Assembly: GCA_001552515.1 (NCBI GenBank)
Contig: BCRI01000045.1
Coordinates: 1 to 52,887 of the forward strand
Direction of reading: 5' to 3'
Length of the DNA: 52,887 nucleotides
DNA from: Sphaerimonospora mesophila NBRC 14179 = JCM 3151
Lineage (GTDB): Bacteria > Actinomycetota > Actinomycetes > Streptosporangiales > Streptosporangiaceae
Positions 1-9,721 of the stretch are shown here, in pieces. Position 1 is the stretch's first letter. Each line of letters opens with the position of its first letter. The position numbers and the translations under genes were made by a program. A model generated the notes under the pieces. That model worked only from the letters and a program-made list of their open reading frames with translations. It made no database searches and was not told the origin of the DNA.

Positions 1-910
1 GCGGGTCGAGCCGTGATGTAGCCGCCGTACGCGCGGCGGCCGACGGGCGGAACCGGACGCGCTGGCCGGGACGGGCCTGCGCCGCCCGGTCCACGTCGCG
101 CTCGCGCACCACCGCGATCACCGGATAGCCGCCGGTGACCGGATGGTCGGCGAGGAAGAGCGTGGGCCGGCCCGAGGGCGGCACCTGAAGCGCCCCCGGG
201 ACCATGCCCTCACTGGGCAGCTCGCCGTCGCGCACCCGTTCCAGACGCGGCCCGCGCAGCCGGATGCCCACCCGGTCGCTGGCCGCCGTGACCTCGTACG
301 GCTCGGCGCACAGCGCCCGCAGCGCGCCCGGGCGGAACCAGTCGTCCCGCGGGCCGGGCAGCAGCTCCAGCACGAGCTCGCCGGGATCGGGCCAGGGCAG
401 CGGGGCGAGGTCGACGGTGGGCTGCGTCGGCGGCGGCGGGCCGACCGGCAGCACCGAACCCGGCGCCGGCCGCTCGGGGCCCAGGCCGGCGAGCGTGTCC
501 GTCGACCGCGATCCCAGCACCTCGGGAACGGCCAGGCCGCCCCGCACCGCGAGGTAGGTGCGCAGCCCGCGTACGGGCACGCCGAGCCACAGCGTCGCCC
601 CGTCGGGCAGGTGTTCCACCGACTGGTGGCCGATGACCCTGCCGCGTCCTGACGCCTCCACCACGGTGGCCGGGCAGGGGGCGCCGGTGAGCGCGACGAC
701 CAGGTGGCCGTGGGCGCGTACGCGCAGCCCGCCCAGCGTGACCTCCAGCGCCGCCGCCCCCTCGGGATTGGCGAGCAGGCGGTTGCCCAGCCGCAGCGCC
801 CCCCGGTCGGCCGCGCCCGATCTGCCCACCCCGAGGTGGGCCCGGCCGGGGCGGCCCAGGTCCTGCACCGTGGTCAGCGGCCCGGTCGCCAGCACCTCCA
901 GCTCAGCCAT
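1..910 (-). CDS. pxpC: 5-oxoprolinase subunit C (biotin-dependent carboxyltransferase-like), partial
   Basis: This is the last gene of a pxpA-pxpB-pxpC operon; its 3' end lies beyond the window edge. PxpABC hydrolyses 5-oxoproline to glutamate using ATP in the cytoplasm. The protein opens with [20 protein letters not shown], the typical start of the KipA/PxpC family (carboxyltransferase domain, subdomain C/D), followed by the conserved [18 protein letters not shown] stretch. The start overlaps the end of pxpB by 8 bases, so translation is likely coupled. About 303 codons are visible and the frame reads through to base 1 without a stop; the family is usually about 290-330 residues, so little is missing. 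Family assignment rests on the motif and on the order of the three genes. Confidence 0.9.
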   Translation of the reverse strand, partial: MAELEVLATGPLTTVQDLGRPGRAHLGVGRSGAADRGALRLGNRLLANPEGAAALEVTLGGLRVRAHGHLVVALTGAPCPATVVEASGRGRVIGHQSVEHLPDGATLWLGVPVRGLRTYLAVRGGLAVPEVLGSRSTDTLAGLGPERPAPGSVLPVGPPPPTQPTVDLAPLPWPDPGELVLELLPGPRDDWFRPGALRALCAEPYEVTAASDRVGIRLRGPRLERVRDGELPSEGMVPGALQVPPSGRPTLFLADHPVTGGYPVIAVVRERDVDRAAQARPGQRVRFRPSAAARTAATSRLDP

Positions 911-1553
911 GCCGCGCTCCGCCATCGCCCACCCGGGTGAACCGCACGCGGACGCCCGGCCGTAGCAGCGCCGGCGGGTCGGCCCGGGTGTCCCACACCA
1001 CCGCCTCGGTGCGCCCGATGAGCTGCCATCCGCCGGGCGACTCCCGTGGGTACACACCGCTGAACTCTCCGGCCAGCGCCACCGATCCGGCCGGGACGCG
1101 CACGCGCGACTCGGCCCGGCGGGGCACGGCCAGCCGGGGGTCCCCGCCGACGAGATATCCGAAGCCCGGGGCGAACCCGCAGAACGCCACGGTCCACGAC
1201 GTGCCGGTGTGCGCGGCCACGACCTCGCGTTCGGTGAGCCCGGTGTGCGCGGCCACGGCGGCCAGGTCGGCCCCGTCGTAGACGACGGGGATCGTCACCT
1301 CCGGGGCGCCGGCCCGCCGATCGCCGCCGGGTCGTACGGCCCAGGCCGCCCAGGCGGATCGTACGGCCGAGGCCACGACGGCGTGGTTCGCGGGCGGCTC
1401 GAACCGGACCAGCAGCGTCCCTGCGGCGGGCACGATGTCGGTCACCCCGCGCGGCGGATCGCCCGCGAGGGCGTCATAGAGCGCGATCACCTCGGCCAGC
1501 CCGTCGAGCTCCACGAGCAGCGCGCCCTCGCCGTACCGCAGCAGGTTGGGCAT
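903..1553 (-). CDS. pxpB: 5-oxoprolinase subunit B (KipI family)
   Basis: A 216-residue protein of the KipI/PxpB family, the partner of PxpC in the 5-oxoprolinase complex. The diagnostic central motif is present as [22 protein letters not shown], spelled here only in part: [11 protein letters not shown] then the LAVPRR stretch, followed by [17 protein letters not shown] and [11 protein letters not shown]. The start codon shares one base with the stop of pxpA (TGATG) and the stop lies inside the start of pxpC, so all three subunits are translationally coupled. Length matches the family (about 200-240 residues). In some Bacillus strains the homologue modulates a sporulation kinase, but the operon context here argues for the metabolic role. 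Confidence 0.92.
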   Translation of the reverse strand: MPNLLRYGEGALLVELDGLAEVIALYDALAGDPPRGVTDIVPAAGTLLVRFEPPANHAVVASAVRSAWAAWAVRPGGDRRAGAPEVTIPVVYDGADLAAVAAHTGLTEREVVAAHTGTSWTVAFCGFAPGFGYLVGGDPRLAVPRRAESRVRVPAGSVALAGEFSGVYPRESPGGWQLIGRTEAVVWDTRADPPALLRPGVRVRFTRVGDGGARHG

Positions 1554-2353
1554 CACGGCTCTCCCCAGGACTCCCCGGCGGGCCGGCTGAACGGGGACAG
1601 CCCGATCCCGCCCGCCTTGAGCGATTCGCTGACCCTGCGGGCCATCTCCACCGCGCCGGGACTGTCGCCGTGCACGCAGATCGACTGGGCCCGGATGATC
1701 AGCGGCGTCCCGTCGACGGCCTCGATCGGTTCTCCCCTGACCATGCGCAGGCAGCGCTCGGCCACCTGCTCGGGATCGTGCAGCACCGCGCCGGGCGCGG
1801 CACGCGGCACCAGCGTGCCCTGGGGCGTGTACGCCCGGTCGGCGAAGCATTCGGTCACCGTGGCCAGCCCGGCGCTCTCCGCCCGGCGCAGCCAGGCCGA
1901 GCCGGGCAGCCCGAGCACCGGCAGCGCGGGATCGTAGGCGCGTACGGCGGCCACCACGGCCGCGGCCTGCTCCTCGTGATGCACGATCGCGTTGTAGAGC
2001 GCGCCGTGCGGCTTGACGTACCGCACCCGGGTGCCCGCGAGCCGGGCGAACGCGTCCAGCGAGCCGAGCTGATAGACGATGTCGTTGCAGAGCTCCTCGG
2101 ACGCGACGTCGATGAACCGCCGCCCGAATCCGCCCAGATCCCGATAGCTGACCTGGGCCCCGATCGCGACGCCGCGTGCGGCCGCCAGCTCGCACACGTT
2201 CCGCATGATCGTCGGGTCTCCGGCGTGGAAGCCGCACGCGACGTTGGCGCTCGTCACGATGGACAGCAGCGCCTCGTCGTCGCCGAGCCGCCACTGGCCG
2301 AAACCCTCGCCCAGATCCGAGTTGAGGTCGATGGTCACCGAATGATCCGACAT
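1553..2353 (-). CDS. pxpA: 5-oxoprolinase subunit A (LamB/YcsF family)
   Basis: A 266-residue LamB/YcsF-family protein, first gene of the 5-oxoprolinase operon. Family motifs in order are [12 protein letters not shown] near the N terminus, [13 protein letters not shown] around residues 40-50, the [12 protein letters not shown] stretch, VKPHGALYN and the C-terminal [11 protein letters not shown]. The ATG at 2353 was chosen because it is preceded by a GGGAG ribosome site and begins immediately before the conserved IDLNSDLGE; upstream codons in the same frame lack family similarity. The product works with PxpBC to open 5-oxoproline, a damage product of glutamine and glutathione turnover. Confidence 0.94.
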   Translation of the reverse strand: MSDHSVTIDLNSDLGEGFGQWRLGDDEALLSIVTSANVACGFHAGDPTIMRNVCELAAARGVAIGAQVSYRDLGGFGRRFIDVASEELCNDIVYQLGSLDAFARLAGTRVRYVKPHGALYNAIVHHEEQAAAVVAAVRAYDPALPVLGLPGSAWLRRAESAGLATVTECFADRAYTPQGTLVPRAAPGAVLHDPEQVAERCLRMVRGEPIEAVDGTPLIIRAQSICVHGDSPGAVEMARRVSESLKAGGIGLSPFSRPAGESWGEP

Positions 2354-2475
2354 GATCAGCTCCCGAGCGCGCGATCCCCGGCCGGCCGACACTGGCCTCC
2401 AAGGAGAACATAAGGCCGCACGCGGGTGGTTTCGGCCCCGCCCGGCAGGAAAGGCCCGGGCGGGTGACGGCCGTG

Positions 2476-3783
2476 TCAGGAGGTGCGGCTGATGACGCCG
2501 GAGTAGCGGAAGGACTCCTCTCCTTCCCGGCGCACCTCCAGCGTGGCCTGCCGCTCCCCGCGCCGGCGGATCGTGACGGTCCCCGGATGGCATGCCTCGC
2601 CGCTCACCTGGTCCAGGCGCAGGACGGCCTCGGCCCCGGTCTCGTCCAGCACGGTGAGACGCCCTTCGCAGTGCAGGTCGGCGCCCCACCTCATGCGGGC
2701 CGGTTCCGACAGGTAGAGCTCCACGGGGAAGGTCCGGCCGGCCGTGGGGTGCCGGGCCATTCCGCTCCACATGCCCTGATAGGAGGACTCGCCGCCGCCG
2801 AGCGCGACGATCAGACCGGTGCCCGCGAGCGCGGCCGCGCTCACGACCACCGTGGCCGCGACCGCGATCGTACGGCGCCGCCCGTGCGCGTCCGTCCGCT
2901 CGGCGAGAACGGGCTCCGCAGCGGAGGCGGGGGTCATCGCAGGGGCCGTCGTGGTGGCGGTCTTGGGGGTGGCGGTCGTGGGGGTGCCGAGGAGGCTGCT
3001 CAGCACGTCCTCCGCGGTCGGGCGGTCCGCCGGATCGGCGGCCAGACACGCCACCGCGATCTCCCGGAGCGGACCGGAGAGCCGCCCGAGGTCCGGCGTG
3101 CCGTACAGGATCCTGCCCAGGACGGCGGCGTAGGTGTCGGCGGCGAAGGCGTGCCGGCCGCTTGCGGCGTACGACACGGTGAGCGCCCAGCTGAACATGT
3201 CCGCCGCCGGTCCGGTGGGCTCACCGCGCAACTGCTCGGGAGCGAGGTAGGCGGGGGTGCCGACCGGTCCGCCGGTCGTCGCCGTGGCGTCGGCGAGCCG
3301 GGAGATGCCGAAGTCGATGACCCTCGGCCCGTCGGCGGCGAGGAGGACGTTGCCGGGCTTGAAATCGCGGTGGACGACGCCCGCCCGGTGGATGGCGGCG
3401 AGCGCGGTGGCGGTGCCGACGGCGATGCGCTCCAGCGCGCCGCCGGAGCGGGGTCCGCGTGCGATGACGTCGTCCCGTAGCGAGACGCCGTCGACGTACT
3501 CGCTCACGATGTACGGATGATCACCCTCGAGGTCGGCGTCGAGGACCCGGGCGGTGCAGAACGGGGCGACCCGCCGCACGGCCTCGACCTCGCGGGCGAA
3601 CCTGCGGCGGGCCGACTCGCCGTCGGCCAGCCGGGCGTGGAGCAGCTTCACCGCCACGGACGCCCCGCCGGGGCGGCCGGCCAGGAAGACGATCCCCTGG
3701 CCGCCCGCGCCGAGCCGCCCGCTCAGGACGTAGTCACCCAGCCGGCGCGGATCCTCCGGCTGAAGGGGAGAAACCTGGGACAT
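2476..3783 (-). CDS. receptor-like Ser/Thr protein kinase (PknB type) with extracellular tail
   Basis: A 435-residue membrane kinase. Residues about 17-270 form a Hanks-type kinase domain: glycine loop GRLGAGGQG, catalytic-site lysine K46, HRDFKPGN (D140), DFG at 157-159 and the GTPAYLAPE activation-segment end. A Thr/Ala/Pro-rich linker follows, then one membrane segment at about 305-330 and an outside domain of about 100 residues with no PASTA repeats. The tail is composed of short beta-like stretches and I do not recognise it. The start at 3783 gives the usual short lead into the kinase domain; a frame extension upstream is low complexity and unlikely to be translated. A second kinase of the same layout lies at 22880-24349. 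The ligand and substrates are unknown. Confidence 0.9.
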   Translation of the reverse strand: MSQVSPLQPEDPRRLGDYVLSGRLGAGGQGIVFLAGRPGGASVAVKLLHARLADGESARRRFAREVEAVRRVAPFCTARVLDADLEGDHPYIVSEYVDGVSLRDDVIARGPRSGGALERIAVGTATALAAIHRAGVVHRDFKPGNVLLAADGPRVIDFGISRLADATATTGGPVGTPAYLAPEQLRGEPTGPAADMFSWALTVSYAASGRHAFAADTYAAVLGRILYGTPDLGRLSGPLREIAVACLAADPADRPTAEDVLSSLLGTPTTATPKTATTTAPAMTPASAAEPVLAERTDAHGRRRTIAVAATVVVSAAALAGTGLIVALGGGESSYQGMWSGMARHPTAGRTFPVELYLSEPARMRWGADLHCEGRLTVLDETGAEAVLRLDQVSGEACHPGTVTIRRRGERQATLEVRREGEESFRYSGVISRTS

Positions 3784-3831
3784 CCGGCCATACCTACCAC
3801 AACGCCCACCCCCACCCCCCTCCTCTTGGGT

Positions 3832-4074
3832 GTGATCTTGTAGTTGCCGGCAGAGGGCCATCCTGACCTGGGCATTCGCTATCCGTGATCTTGCAGAAAC
3901 TCGCATGCAACGTGGTTCACCTGCGGCTTCGTTGTTCGTGATCTTGCAGTTCGTAATGCAAGATCACGAACTGCATCCTTTCAGGTCGATGGCCAGGGCT
4001 GCGAGTTTCTGCAAGATCACGAAAGGGGTCAGGCCAGGTCGCGGGCCATTCGTGCGAGTATTCGCAAGATCACG
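3832..4074. repeat. cluster of six GTGATCTTG(CA) repeats, nested inverted repeats
   Basis: The 309-base gap between the kinase and the GH51 gene holds six copies of GTGATCTTG or its complement CAAGATCAC: 3832, 3885, 3938 (forward) and 3959, 4012, 4065 (reverse). Copies at 3884-3905 and 4000-4021 are a perfect 22-bp inverted repeat. Inside them, 3934-3948 and 3957-3971 are a perfect 15-bp inverted repeat with an 8-base loop. The copy at 4053-4074 resembles the 4000-4021 copy. The arrangement is a large nested cruciform or hairpin between two minus-strand genes. It could be a palindromic intergenic element or a complex terminator; no coding signal is seen. Confidence 0.85.
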
Positions 4075-4092
4075 GGCTGTCCTTTTCCGGGG

Positions 4093-5598
4093 TCAGCGGC
4101 GGCCGAGGCGGATCACGTTCCAGGACACGGGCGGGAGTACGACGCGGAGCGGGTCGGACCGGTGATCGGGGTTGGCGCGGGGCGCGACGCGGTCGGGGGC
4201 GTCGGCAGTGTTGCGGGCGTAGACGTCCGGGTCGGTCAGCGTGTCGGCCGAGGTGATCACGACATCGCGGCCCAGCGCCCTGGCGTCGATCTCGAGCGTC
4301 ACGGGCTCCTCGGTCGAGCGGTTCACCGCGAACAGCGTCGTCGTCTCGTCGTCCTCGTCATGGGTGGCGACCGCGTGCAGCACGGGGACTTCGCCGAACT
4401 CGGCCGTGTCGTACATGGGTGAGACGGGCTCGACCCGCAGCACGTCGCCGGAGGCGTACCGGGACGCCTGTGCGAAGGGATGGAAGGTCGTCTGCTTCCA
4501 CACCCGGCCGCCGGGCTCGGTCATGATGGGCGCGATCACGTTGACGAGCTGGGCGAGAGAGGCGGCCAGCACCCGGTCGCTGTTACGCAGCAGCGTGATG
4601 AGCAGGCCGCCGAGGGCCACGGCGTCGGCCAGGTGGTAGTGGTCCTCCAGCAGCGGCGGTGCGACCGGCCAGTCAGTGGGGGGCTCGGCCGACCGGAAAC
4701 GGCTGAGGTACCAGATGTTCCACTCGTCGAAGGAGATGCCGATCCGCTTGCGCGACCGCAGCCGCGCCCCCACGTGGTCGGCGGTGGCCGCGACCGACGC
4801 GATGAAGTGCTCCATGTCGGTCGAGCAGGCCAGAAAGCCGCCGAGGTCGCCGTCCTTCTCCTCGTAGTAGGCGTGGCAGGAGATGTGGTCGACGACGTCG
4901 TACGTCTCCTCCAGGACGGTCGCCTCCCAGGACCCGAAGGTCGGCATCGACGAGCCGGAGCTGCCGCAGGCCACCAGCTCCAGATTCGGGTCGATCATGC
5001 GCATGGCGCGGGCCGTCTCGGCGGCGAGCCTGCCGTACTCGCGGGCGGTCTTGTGCCCGATCTGCCAGGGGCCGTCCATCTCGTTGCCCAGGCACCACAT
5101 CCTGACGTCGTGCGGGTCCTTCGACCCGTTGGCGATCCGCAGATCCGACAGCGCGGTGCCCGACCGGATGTTGCAGTATTCCAGCAGGTCGAGCGCCTCC
5201 TGTACGCCCCGGGTGCCCAGGTTCACCGCCATCATCGGCTCGACCCCGGCCAGCCGGGTCCACCGCATGAACTCGTCGACGCCGACCTCGTTGGTCTCCG
5301 TGCTGTGCCAGGCGAGGTCGAGCCTGCGCGGCCGGTTCGCCCGGGGGCCGATGCCGTCCTCCCATCGATATCCGGAGACGAAGTTCCCACCCGGATACCT
5401 GACCGTGCTGACGCCGAGCTCCCGGGTGAGCGCCAGCACGTCGCCGCGGAAGCCGTCCTCGTCGGCCGTGGGGTGACCGGGTTCGTAGATGCCGGTGTAG
5501 ACGCAGCGGCCGAGGTGCTCGACGAACGTGCCGAACGTGCGACGCCGTACGGGGGCCACCCGGAAGGCGGGGTCGATGGTGAGCTGTGCCTGAAGCAC
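4093..5598 (-). CDS. abfA: alpha-L-arabinofuranosidase, GH51 (intracellular)
   Basis: A 501-residue GH51 enzyme that releases terminal arabinofuranose from arabino-oligosaccharides. There is no signal peptide, as expected for cytoplasmic family members acting on imported oligosaccharides. The (beta/alpha)8 domain shows VRYPGGNFVSGYRWEDGIGP, the acid/base glutamate E173 in CLGNEMDGPW and the nucleophile E292 in SFDEWNIWY; the C-terminal jelly-roll follows from about residue 380. The GTG start at 5598 has an AAGGAG site 7 bases upstream. It lies downstream of the GH95 gene but has its own 230-base upstream region with LacI-type half-sites. Length matches the family. Confidence 0.95.
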   Translation of the reverse strand: MLQAQLTIDPAFRVAPVRRRTFGTFVEHLGRCVYTGIYEPGHPTADEDGFRGDVLALTRELGVSTVRYPGGNFVSGYRWEDGIGPRANRPRRLDLAWHSTETNEVGVDEFMRWTRLAGVEPMMAVNLGTRGVQEALDLLEYCNIRSGTALSDLRIANGSKDPHDVRMWCLGNEMDGPWQIGHKTAREYGRLAAETARAMRMIDPNLELVACGSSGSSMPTFGSWEATVLEETYDVVDHISCHAYYEEKDGDLGGFLACSTDMEHFIASVAATADHVGARLRSRKRIGISFDEWNIWYLSRFRSAEPPTDWPVAPPLLEDHYHLADAVALGGLLITLLRNSDRVLAASLAQLVNVIAPIMTEPGGRVWKQTTFHPFAQASRYASGDVLRVEPVSPMYDTAEFGEVPVLHAVATHDEDDETTTLFAVNRSTEEPVTLEIDARALGRDVVITSADTLTDPDVYARNTADAPDRVAPRANPDHRSDPLRVVLPPVSWNVIRLGRR

Positions 5599-5635
5599 GG
5601 CGCATCTCCTTGGGCTCGGGGTGTGACGGCCTGAT

Positions 5636-5736
5636 TGTTAGCGTTCTCATCCTTAAAGGTCAAGAGGATGCCCGCCGCCGCAGGACCTGACGGGTGCGGC
5701 AGACCGAGTGTCGATGCCTTGTCGATATCGCTAACA
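5636..5736 (-). promoter_or_regulatory. paired TGTTAGCG LacI-type half-sites upstream of the GH51 gene
   Basis: In the 230-base gap between the GH95 and GH51 genes, TGTTAGCG occurs at 5636-5643 and its complement CGCTAACA at 5729-5736. TGTTAGCG is a half of the palindromes bound by many actinobacterial LacI-family sugar repressors. Two divergent half-sites 86 bases apart suggest repression, possibly with looping, of the GH51 gene by an arabinose-oligosaccharide repressor. No LacI-family gene is in the window, so the regulator would be encoded elsewhere. This is inference from motif and position. Confidence 0.45.
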
Positions 5737-5828
5737 CGCCGAGGGGGTGGCTCGCTCCGCGGAGCCCGCAGCAGTTCGTCACATATCCGATCAAGCACCT
5801 GCAAATGGTGGTGGGATGCGGGCGGGTC

Positions 5829-8168
5829 TCAGGCGGAGATCACCCGATAGGTGCGGCCGGGGACGGCGGTGAAGGCGACACGGTCGCCGTCCGCCTCGGC
5901 GGGAACGTCGCGGCCGTCCTCATCGAGGAGCCGGTAGGCGCCCCTGAAGACCTGGTTGCGGATGGTCAGCGGGCCGCCGGTCCCCGTACGCAACCTGATC
6001 TCGATGTCCGGGGCCGTGCCGTACGACCAGGTGATGTCGACGGTGACGTCGCCCCGGGCGCGCAGCCCGGAGACCGAGCCGCGCCGCCACTCCGAGGGCA
6101 GCGCGGGGAGCACGTCGACGCATCCGTCGTGGCTCTGCAGCAGCATCTCGGCGATGCCCGCCGTGGCGCCGAAATTGCCGTCGATCTGGAACGGCGGGTG
6201 GGTGTCGAAGAGGTTGTCCAGGGTGGAGGCCCTGAGCTGCTCGGCGAGCAGCCGGTGGGCGTGGTCGCCGTCCCGCAGCCGGGCCCAGAAGCTGATCTTC
6301 CAGGCCTTGCTCCACCCGGTGCCGCCGTCGCCGCGTGCCAGCAGCGACGTCTCGGCCGCGGCCGCCTCCTTCGAGCCCGCCTCGATCTGCCGCCCCGGGT
6401 GCAGGGCGAACAGGTGTGAGACGTGCCGGTGGTCGTCGGCGGGATCGTCCAGGTCGTCCTTCCACTCCTGGAGCTGGCCCCACGAGCCGACGCGCAGCCC
6501 CGGGTCCAGCCGCTCCAGGGCCGATCTCAACTCAGCCCGGAACGCGGGATCGGCGTCCAGGACCTCGGCCGCCTCCAGCGCGTTCGTGAACAGGTCCCAG
6601 ACGATCTGCTGGGACATCGACGCCCCGGCCGAGAAGTCGCCGTGCTCGGGGGAGTAGGAGGGGGAGACGACGAGCGTGCCGTCACGCGGATCGGCGTGCA
6701 GGTTGTCCAGCCAGAACTCGGCGGTCTCCCGCAGCACGGGATAGGCGGTCTCGCGCAGGTAGTCCAGGTCTCGGCTGAACAGGTAGTGCTCGTGGAGATG
6801 CCGGGTCAGCCACGCGGCGGCCTCGGGGAACCAGAACGCGGTCGGCCAGTCGTGCACGCCGGCGAAGCCGAACGGGTTGGTCTCGTTGTGGACCACCCAG
6901 CCCCGCGAGCCGAACGTCTCCCGCGCGGCCCGCCGTCCCGGCTCCAGCATGGACAGGACGTACGCGTCGAGTGGCCGGGCGGTCTCCGGCAGGTTGGCGA
7001 CCTCGGCCGGCCAGTAGTTCATCTGCAGGTTGATGTTCGTGTGATAGTCACCCGCCCAGGGCGGGGTGGTGGAGTCGTTCCACACACCCTGCAGGTTGGC
7101 CGGCAGCGACCCCTCCCGCGAGGACGCGATCAGCAGATATCTGCCGTAGGAGAAGAACAGCGCCTCGAGCGCCCGGTCGGCGGCGGAGTCTTCGCCGGAG
7201 CCTCCTCCAGAGTCTCCGCCGGAGTCTCCGCCGGTGTAGGAGCGCAGCAGCCGATCGGTCGGCACGTCCGGCACGCGCTGCCCGATGTCCAGGCTCACCC
7301 GGTCGAACAGGCCGCGGTGGTCGGCGACGTGGGCAGCCCTGAGCCGGTCGTAACCCTCGGCCACGGCCCGGTCCACCACCGCGGTGATCTTCTCGCGCGG
7401 GTCGGCGCCCCGGTAGGCGGGATGGGTCATCGCGTAGTCGGTGCCCGCCGACAGCACGAAGACCGCGCTGTCCGCGCCGGTCACCGTGATCCGGCCGGCG
7501 CCGTCGGTACGGCTGCCGCCTTCGGCGATCACCTCGATCTGTGCCTCGTACCGCAGGCCGTTGTCGGCCAGCGCGCCGCGCACGGTGAGGCGGCCGTTCT
7601 CCGTGGTCACGACGTGTCCCGGATGCGGGGAGGAGACGCCCAGCGTGAAGGACACCCGGCCGGGGGCGTCGGCCGACACCCTGCCGGCGATCACGTTGCC
7701 GGGGTGGCAGGCCAGATACTCCCGCAGGTGGCGCACGCCGTCGGTCGTATAGGAGACGGTCGCAACGGCGTCACGCAGGCGCAGGTCGCGCCGGTAGTCC
7801 TCGGGACGGTGCTCCGGGGCGTACGGAAAGTCGAGCCACAGATCGCCGAACGGCTGGTAGGCGCCGTAACCGGCCCTGGGGCGGCCCAGTCTGGCCGCGG
7901 CGTCCTCGGGCGACATCCCGCCGTCGCGGTCGATCAGCGCCCGCACCCCGGCGATGTCGCCGGGCCGCGGCCCGGTCCGGTCGCCGAAGTCGTAACCCTG
8001 CGTCGAGCCGGGGCCGCCGGTCCACAACGTCTTCTCGTTGAACTGCAGGCGCTCACGCCGCACGCCGCCGAAGACCATCGCGCCGAGCGCCCCGTTGCCG
8101 ATGGGCAGCGCCCCGGTCTCCCAGTCGGCGGCGGGCTCGCCGTACCAGAGGGTCAGGTCCTCCGGCAT
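5829..8168 (-). CDS. GH95 family glycoside hydrolase (alpha-L-fucosidase / alpha-L-galactosidase type)
   Basis: A 779-residue GH95 enzyme without signal peptide. The N-terminal beta domain begins [20 protein letters not shown] and LGAMVFGG, the standard opening of the family, followed by [11 protein letters not shown]. The (alpha/alpha)6 domain holds [20 protein letters not shown]-like sequence (here [14 protein letters not shown], about residues 380-395), [12 protein letters not shown] and [16 protein letters not shown]. The C-terminal part has the [16 protein letters not shown] motif. GH95 members remove alpha-1,2-linked L-fucose or the related L-galactose; arabinose-type substrates are also possible, and the next gene is a GH51 arabinofuranosidase, so plant cell wall side chains are a likely target. 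An AAAGGAG site precedes the ATG. A short Gly/Ser/Asp repeat at about residues 305-320 is encoded by reiterated GGAGACTCC-like units. Confidence 0.92.
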   Translation of the reverse strand: MPEDLTLWYGEPAADWETGALPIGNGALGAMVFGGVRRERLQFNEKTLWTGGPGSTQGYDFGDRTGPRPGDIAGVRALIDRDGGMSPEDAAARLGRPRAGYGAYQPFGDLWLDFPYAPEHRPEDYRRDLRLRDAVATVSYTTDGVRHLREYLACHPGNVIAGRVSADAPGRVSFTLGVSSPHPGHVVTTENGRLTVRGALADNGLRYEAQIEVIAEGGSRTDGAGRITVTGADSAVFVLSAGTDYAMTHPAYRGADPREKITAVVDRAVAEGYDRLRAAHVADHRGLFDRVSLDIGQRVPDVPTDRLLRSYTGGDSGGDSGGGSGEDSAADRALEALFFSYGRYLLIASSREGSLPANLQGVWNDSTTPPWAGDYHTNINLQMNYWPAEVANLPETARPLDAYVLSMLEPGRRAARETFGSRGWVVHNETNPFGFAGVHDWPTAFWFPEAAAWLTRHLHEHYLFSRDLDYLRETAYPVLRETAEFWLDNLHADPRDGTLVVSPSYSPEHGDFSAGASMSQQIVWDLFTNALEAAEVLDADPAFRAELRSALERLDPGLRVGSWGQLQEWKDDLDDPADDHRHVSHLFALHPGRQIEAGSKEAAAAETSLLARGDGGTGWSKAWKISFWARLRDGDHAHRLLAEQLRASTLDNLFDTHPPFQIDGNFGATAGIAEMLLQSHDGCVDVLPALPSEWRRGSVSGLRARGDVTVDITWSYGTAPDIEIRLRTGTGGPLTIRNQVFRGAYRLLDEDGRDVPAEADGDRVAFTAVPGRTYRVISA

Positions 8169-8193
8169 GCTCGGACGCTCCTTTCGATGGGGG

Positions 8194-9018
8194 TCAGATC
8201 ACGCAGCCGACCGCGCCCAGGATCCCGAACCCGGTGAAGTCGACCGGGACGTCCCAGGGCACCTCCGGCCGCCAGGCCTGCACGGGCACGATTCCCGGTT
8301 TCAGAAGGTCCAGCCCGGCGAAGTACGACTCCAGGTGCGACAGATCGCGAGTGGCGACGCCGCCGGCCGAGGTCCCGGAGTAGACCTGCTTGCCACAGCT
8401 GACGGCCGCCTCGTCCCGGGTGCCCTGGTAGGCGTGCGTGAGCACGAGATGGCTGCCCGGAACGAGACGCTCGCGTACCTGGTCCACGATCCGGGCGGCC
8501 TCCTCGTCGTCGGAGACGAAGTGGAGCACCGCGACCATCAGCACGGCGAAGGGCCGGGTGAAATCGATGTGCGCGCGCACGGCGGGGTCATCGAAGATGG
8601 CCTTCGGTTCCCGTAGATCGCCGGAGACCGCGATCGTGGTGCGGTTGTCGGCCAGGAGCGCCCGGGCGTGGTTGAGGACGACGGGGTCGTTGTCGACGTA
8701 GACCACGCGCGGATCGGCGATGTGCCGCTCGGCCACCTGATGGACGTTCTCCTGGGTGGGCAGACCGGCGCCGATGTCGATGAACTGGCCGATGCCCGAC
8801 CGCGCCAGCAGCCGTACGGCACGGCGGAGGAAGCCGCGGTTCTCCCTGGCGATCTCCCGGGCGTCGCCGCCCACTTCCCGGCCGAGAGCGATGATCTTCT
8901 CGGCGGCCTCCCGGTCGGCCGCGAAGTTGTCCTTGCCGCCCAGGTAGTAGTCGTACATCCGCGCGACGCTGGGGACGTTGGGGTCTATTCCCGCCGGCAC
9001 CCGTCTGGCTCCCTCCAC
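8194..9018 (-). CDS. SAM-dependent methyltransferase, DUF574/Methyltransf_19 family
   Basis: A 274-residue member of the actinobacterial S-adenosylmethionine methyltransferase family formerly DUF574. Signature sequences are [23 protein letters not shown] near residue 14, [15 protein letters not shown] (SAM site) and [18 protein letters not shown], with [16 protein letters not shown] and LVLTHAYQG later. Substrates of this family are unknown; genes often neighbour XRE/DUF397 regulators, not seen here. The GTG at 9018 follows GAGGGGG; a second GTG at 9000 behind GGAGGGAG is an equally good start and fits the shorter family N termini. The GH95 gene starts only 25 bases downstream, so read-through is possible although the functions look unrelated. 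Confidence 0.88.
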   Translation of the reverse strand: MEGARRVPAGIDPNVPSVARMYDYYLGGKDNFAADREAAEKIIALGREVGGDAREIARENRGFLRRAVRLLARSGIGQFIDIGAGLPTQENVHQVAERHIADPRVVYVDNDPVVLNHARALLADNRTTIAVSGDLREPKAIFDDPAVRAHIDFTRPFAVLMVAVLHFVSDDEEAARIVDQVRERLVPGSHLVLTHAYQGTRDEAAVSCGKQVYSGTSAGGVATRDLSHLESYFAGLDLLKPGIVPVQAWRPEVPWDVPVDFTGFGILGAVGCVI

Positions 9019-9359
9019 GCACCCGCCCCCTCAGGTAATGATCCTTTCCGTGAATCGTATATGAAACGCGACGATGGGGCCCCATAGCATCTCGTGATGC
9101 CGCGGCCATCACATGCCGGTATGCCGACCAGACCCGTCCTCCGATGTCTTCGATCACCCATCCGACACCCTGAGGCCGATCGGTGCTCCAGTCAATGGAC
9201 TCACCAGGAGAAATCGGAAGAAGATTCTCATCGCTTCCGACGGTCATCCGGTCTGGCCGGGAAAATCATCGGATGTTTCTTCGGCGGCCGGGGAACTAGG
9301 CTGGAGGTCGATCACCGCGAAACCGGTGAAACGGGCTTATGGGTGCGGCGAGGAGGCAT
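9019..9359. other. divergent intergenic region with 12-bp palindrome
   Basis: This gap separates the DUF574 methyltransferase from a small plus-strand gene. It holds a perfect 12-bp palindrome ATGGGGCCCCAT at 9074-9085, 56 bases upstream of the methyltransferase start, and the AT-richer GTATATGAAA stretch at 9057-9066 that could carry its -10 region. Nothing else convincing is visible; open frames here have poor third-position GC. Confidence 0.5.
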
Positions 9360-9596
9360 ATGGTGGCGTCCACCGTGGCGGGATTGGTCGGATTGATCCT
9401 CTCGCTGACGATCATGTTCTTCGTCATCTATGCGGCCGTACGGCTGGCGTTGAAGCACGACAGGGCCAGCGCCCGGCGTGAGCTGTCGGGATATCAGCCC
9501 GGATACGGACCGCAGCAGCCGCAGTTCCACGCGCCGCCTCCGGACACGGGGTGGCAGCCTCACGGTGGGCAGGGGCAGTCGCCGTACGGGCCGTGA
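9360..9596 (+). CDS. small single-pass membrane protein with Pro/Gln-rich tail
   Basis: A 78-residue protein: one hydrophobic segment at about residues 3-28 (VAGLVGLILSLTIMFFVIYAAV), a basic stretch, then a Tyr/Pro/Gln/Gly-rich tail. The AGGAGG at 9351-9356 is very close to the ATG at 9360, so the GTG that follows directly at 9363 may be the true start; an upstream ATG at 9339 is less likely. No function is recognisable. Small membrane proteins with such tails are common in actinomycetes; third-position GC supports coding. Confidence 0.6.
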   Translation: MVASTVAGLVGLILSLTIMFFVIYAAVRLALKHDRASARRELSGYQPGYGPQQPQFHAPPPDTGWQPHGGQGQSPYGP

Positions 9597-9659
9597 GCCC
9601 CTCGCCGTGACGGTCGCCGGCGCGTCCGCGCTGGGGCCGGAGGTGTGGTTTCGGATGCG

Positions 9660-9689
9660 TTGACAGGCAATCGTTTGGGCCCATACAGT
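9660..9689 (+). promoter_or_regulatory. predicted sigma-70-type promoter of the amidohydrolase gene
   Basis: TTGACA (9660-9665) and TACAGT (9684-9689) are separated by 18 bases and lie 33 bases upstream of the amidohydrolase start. The -35 is a perfect consensus and the -10 matches four of six. No repressor site is evident around it. Confidence 0.55.
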
Positions 9690-9721
9690 CGATTTCAGTC
9701 GACCATCTGGAGACCCCGGCC

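Noticed and set aside
5829-8237. Long plus-strand frames across the GH95 gene, one of 604 codons.
   Set aside because: They are antisense readings with no domain features; GH95 motifs are complete on the minus strand.
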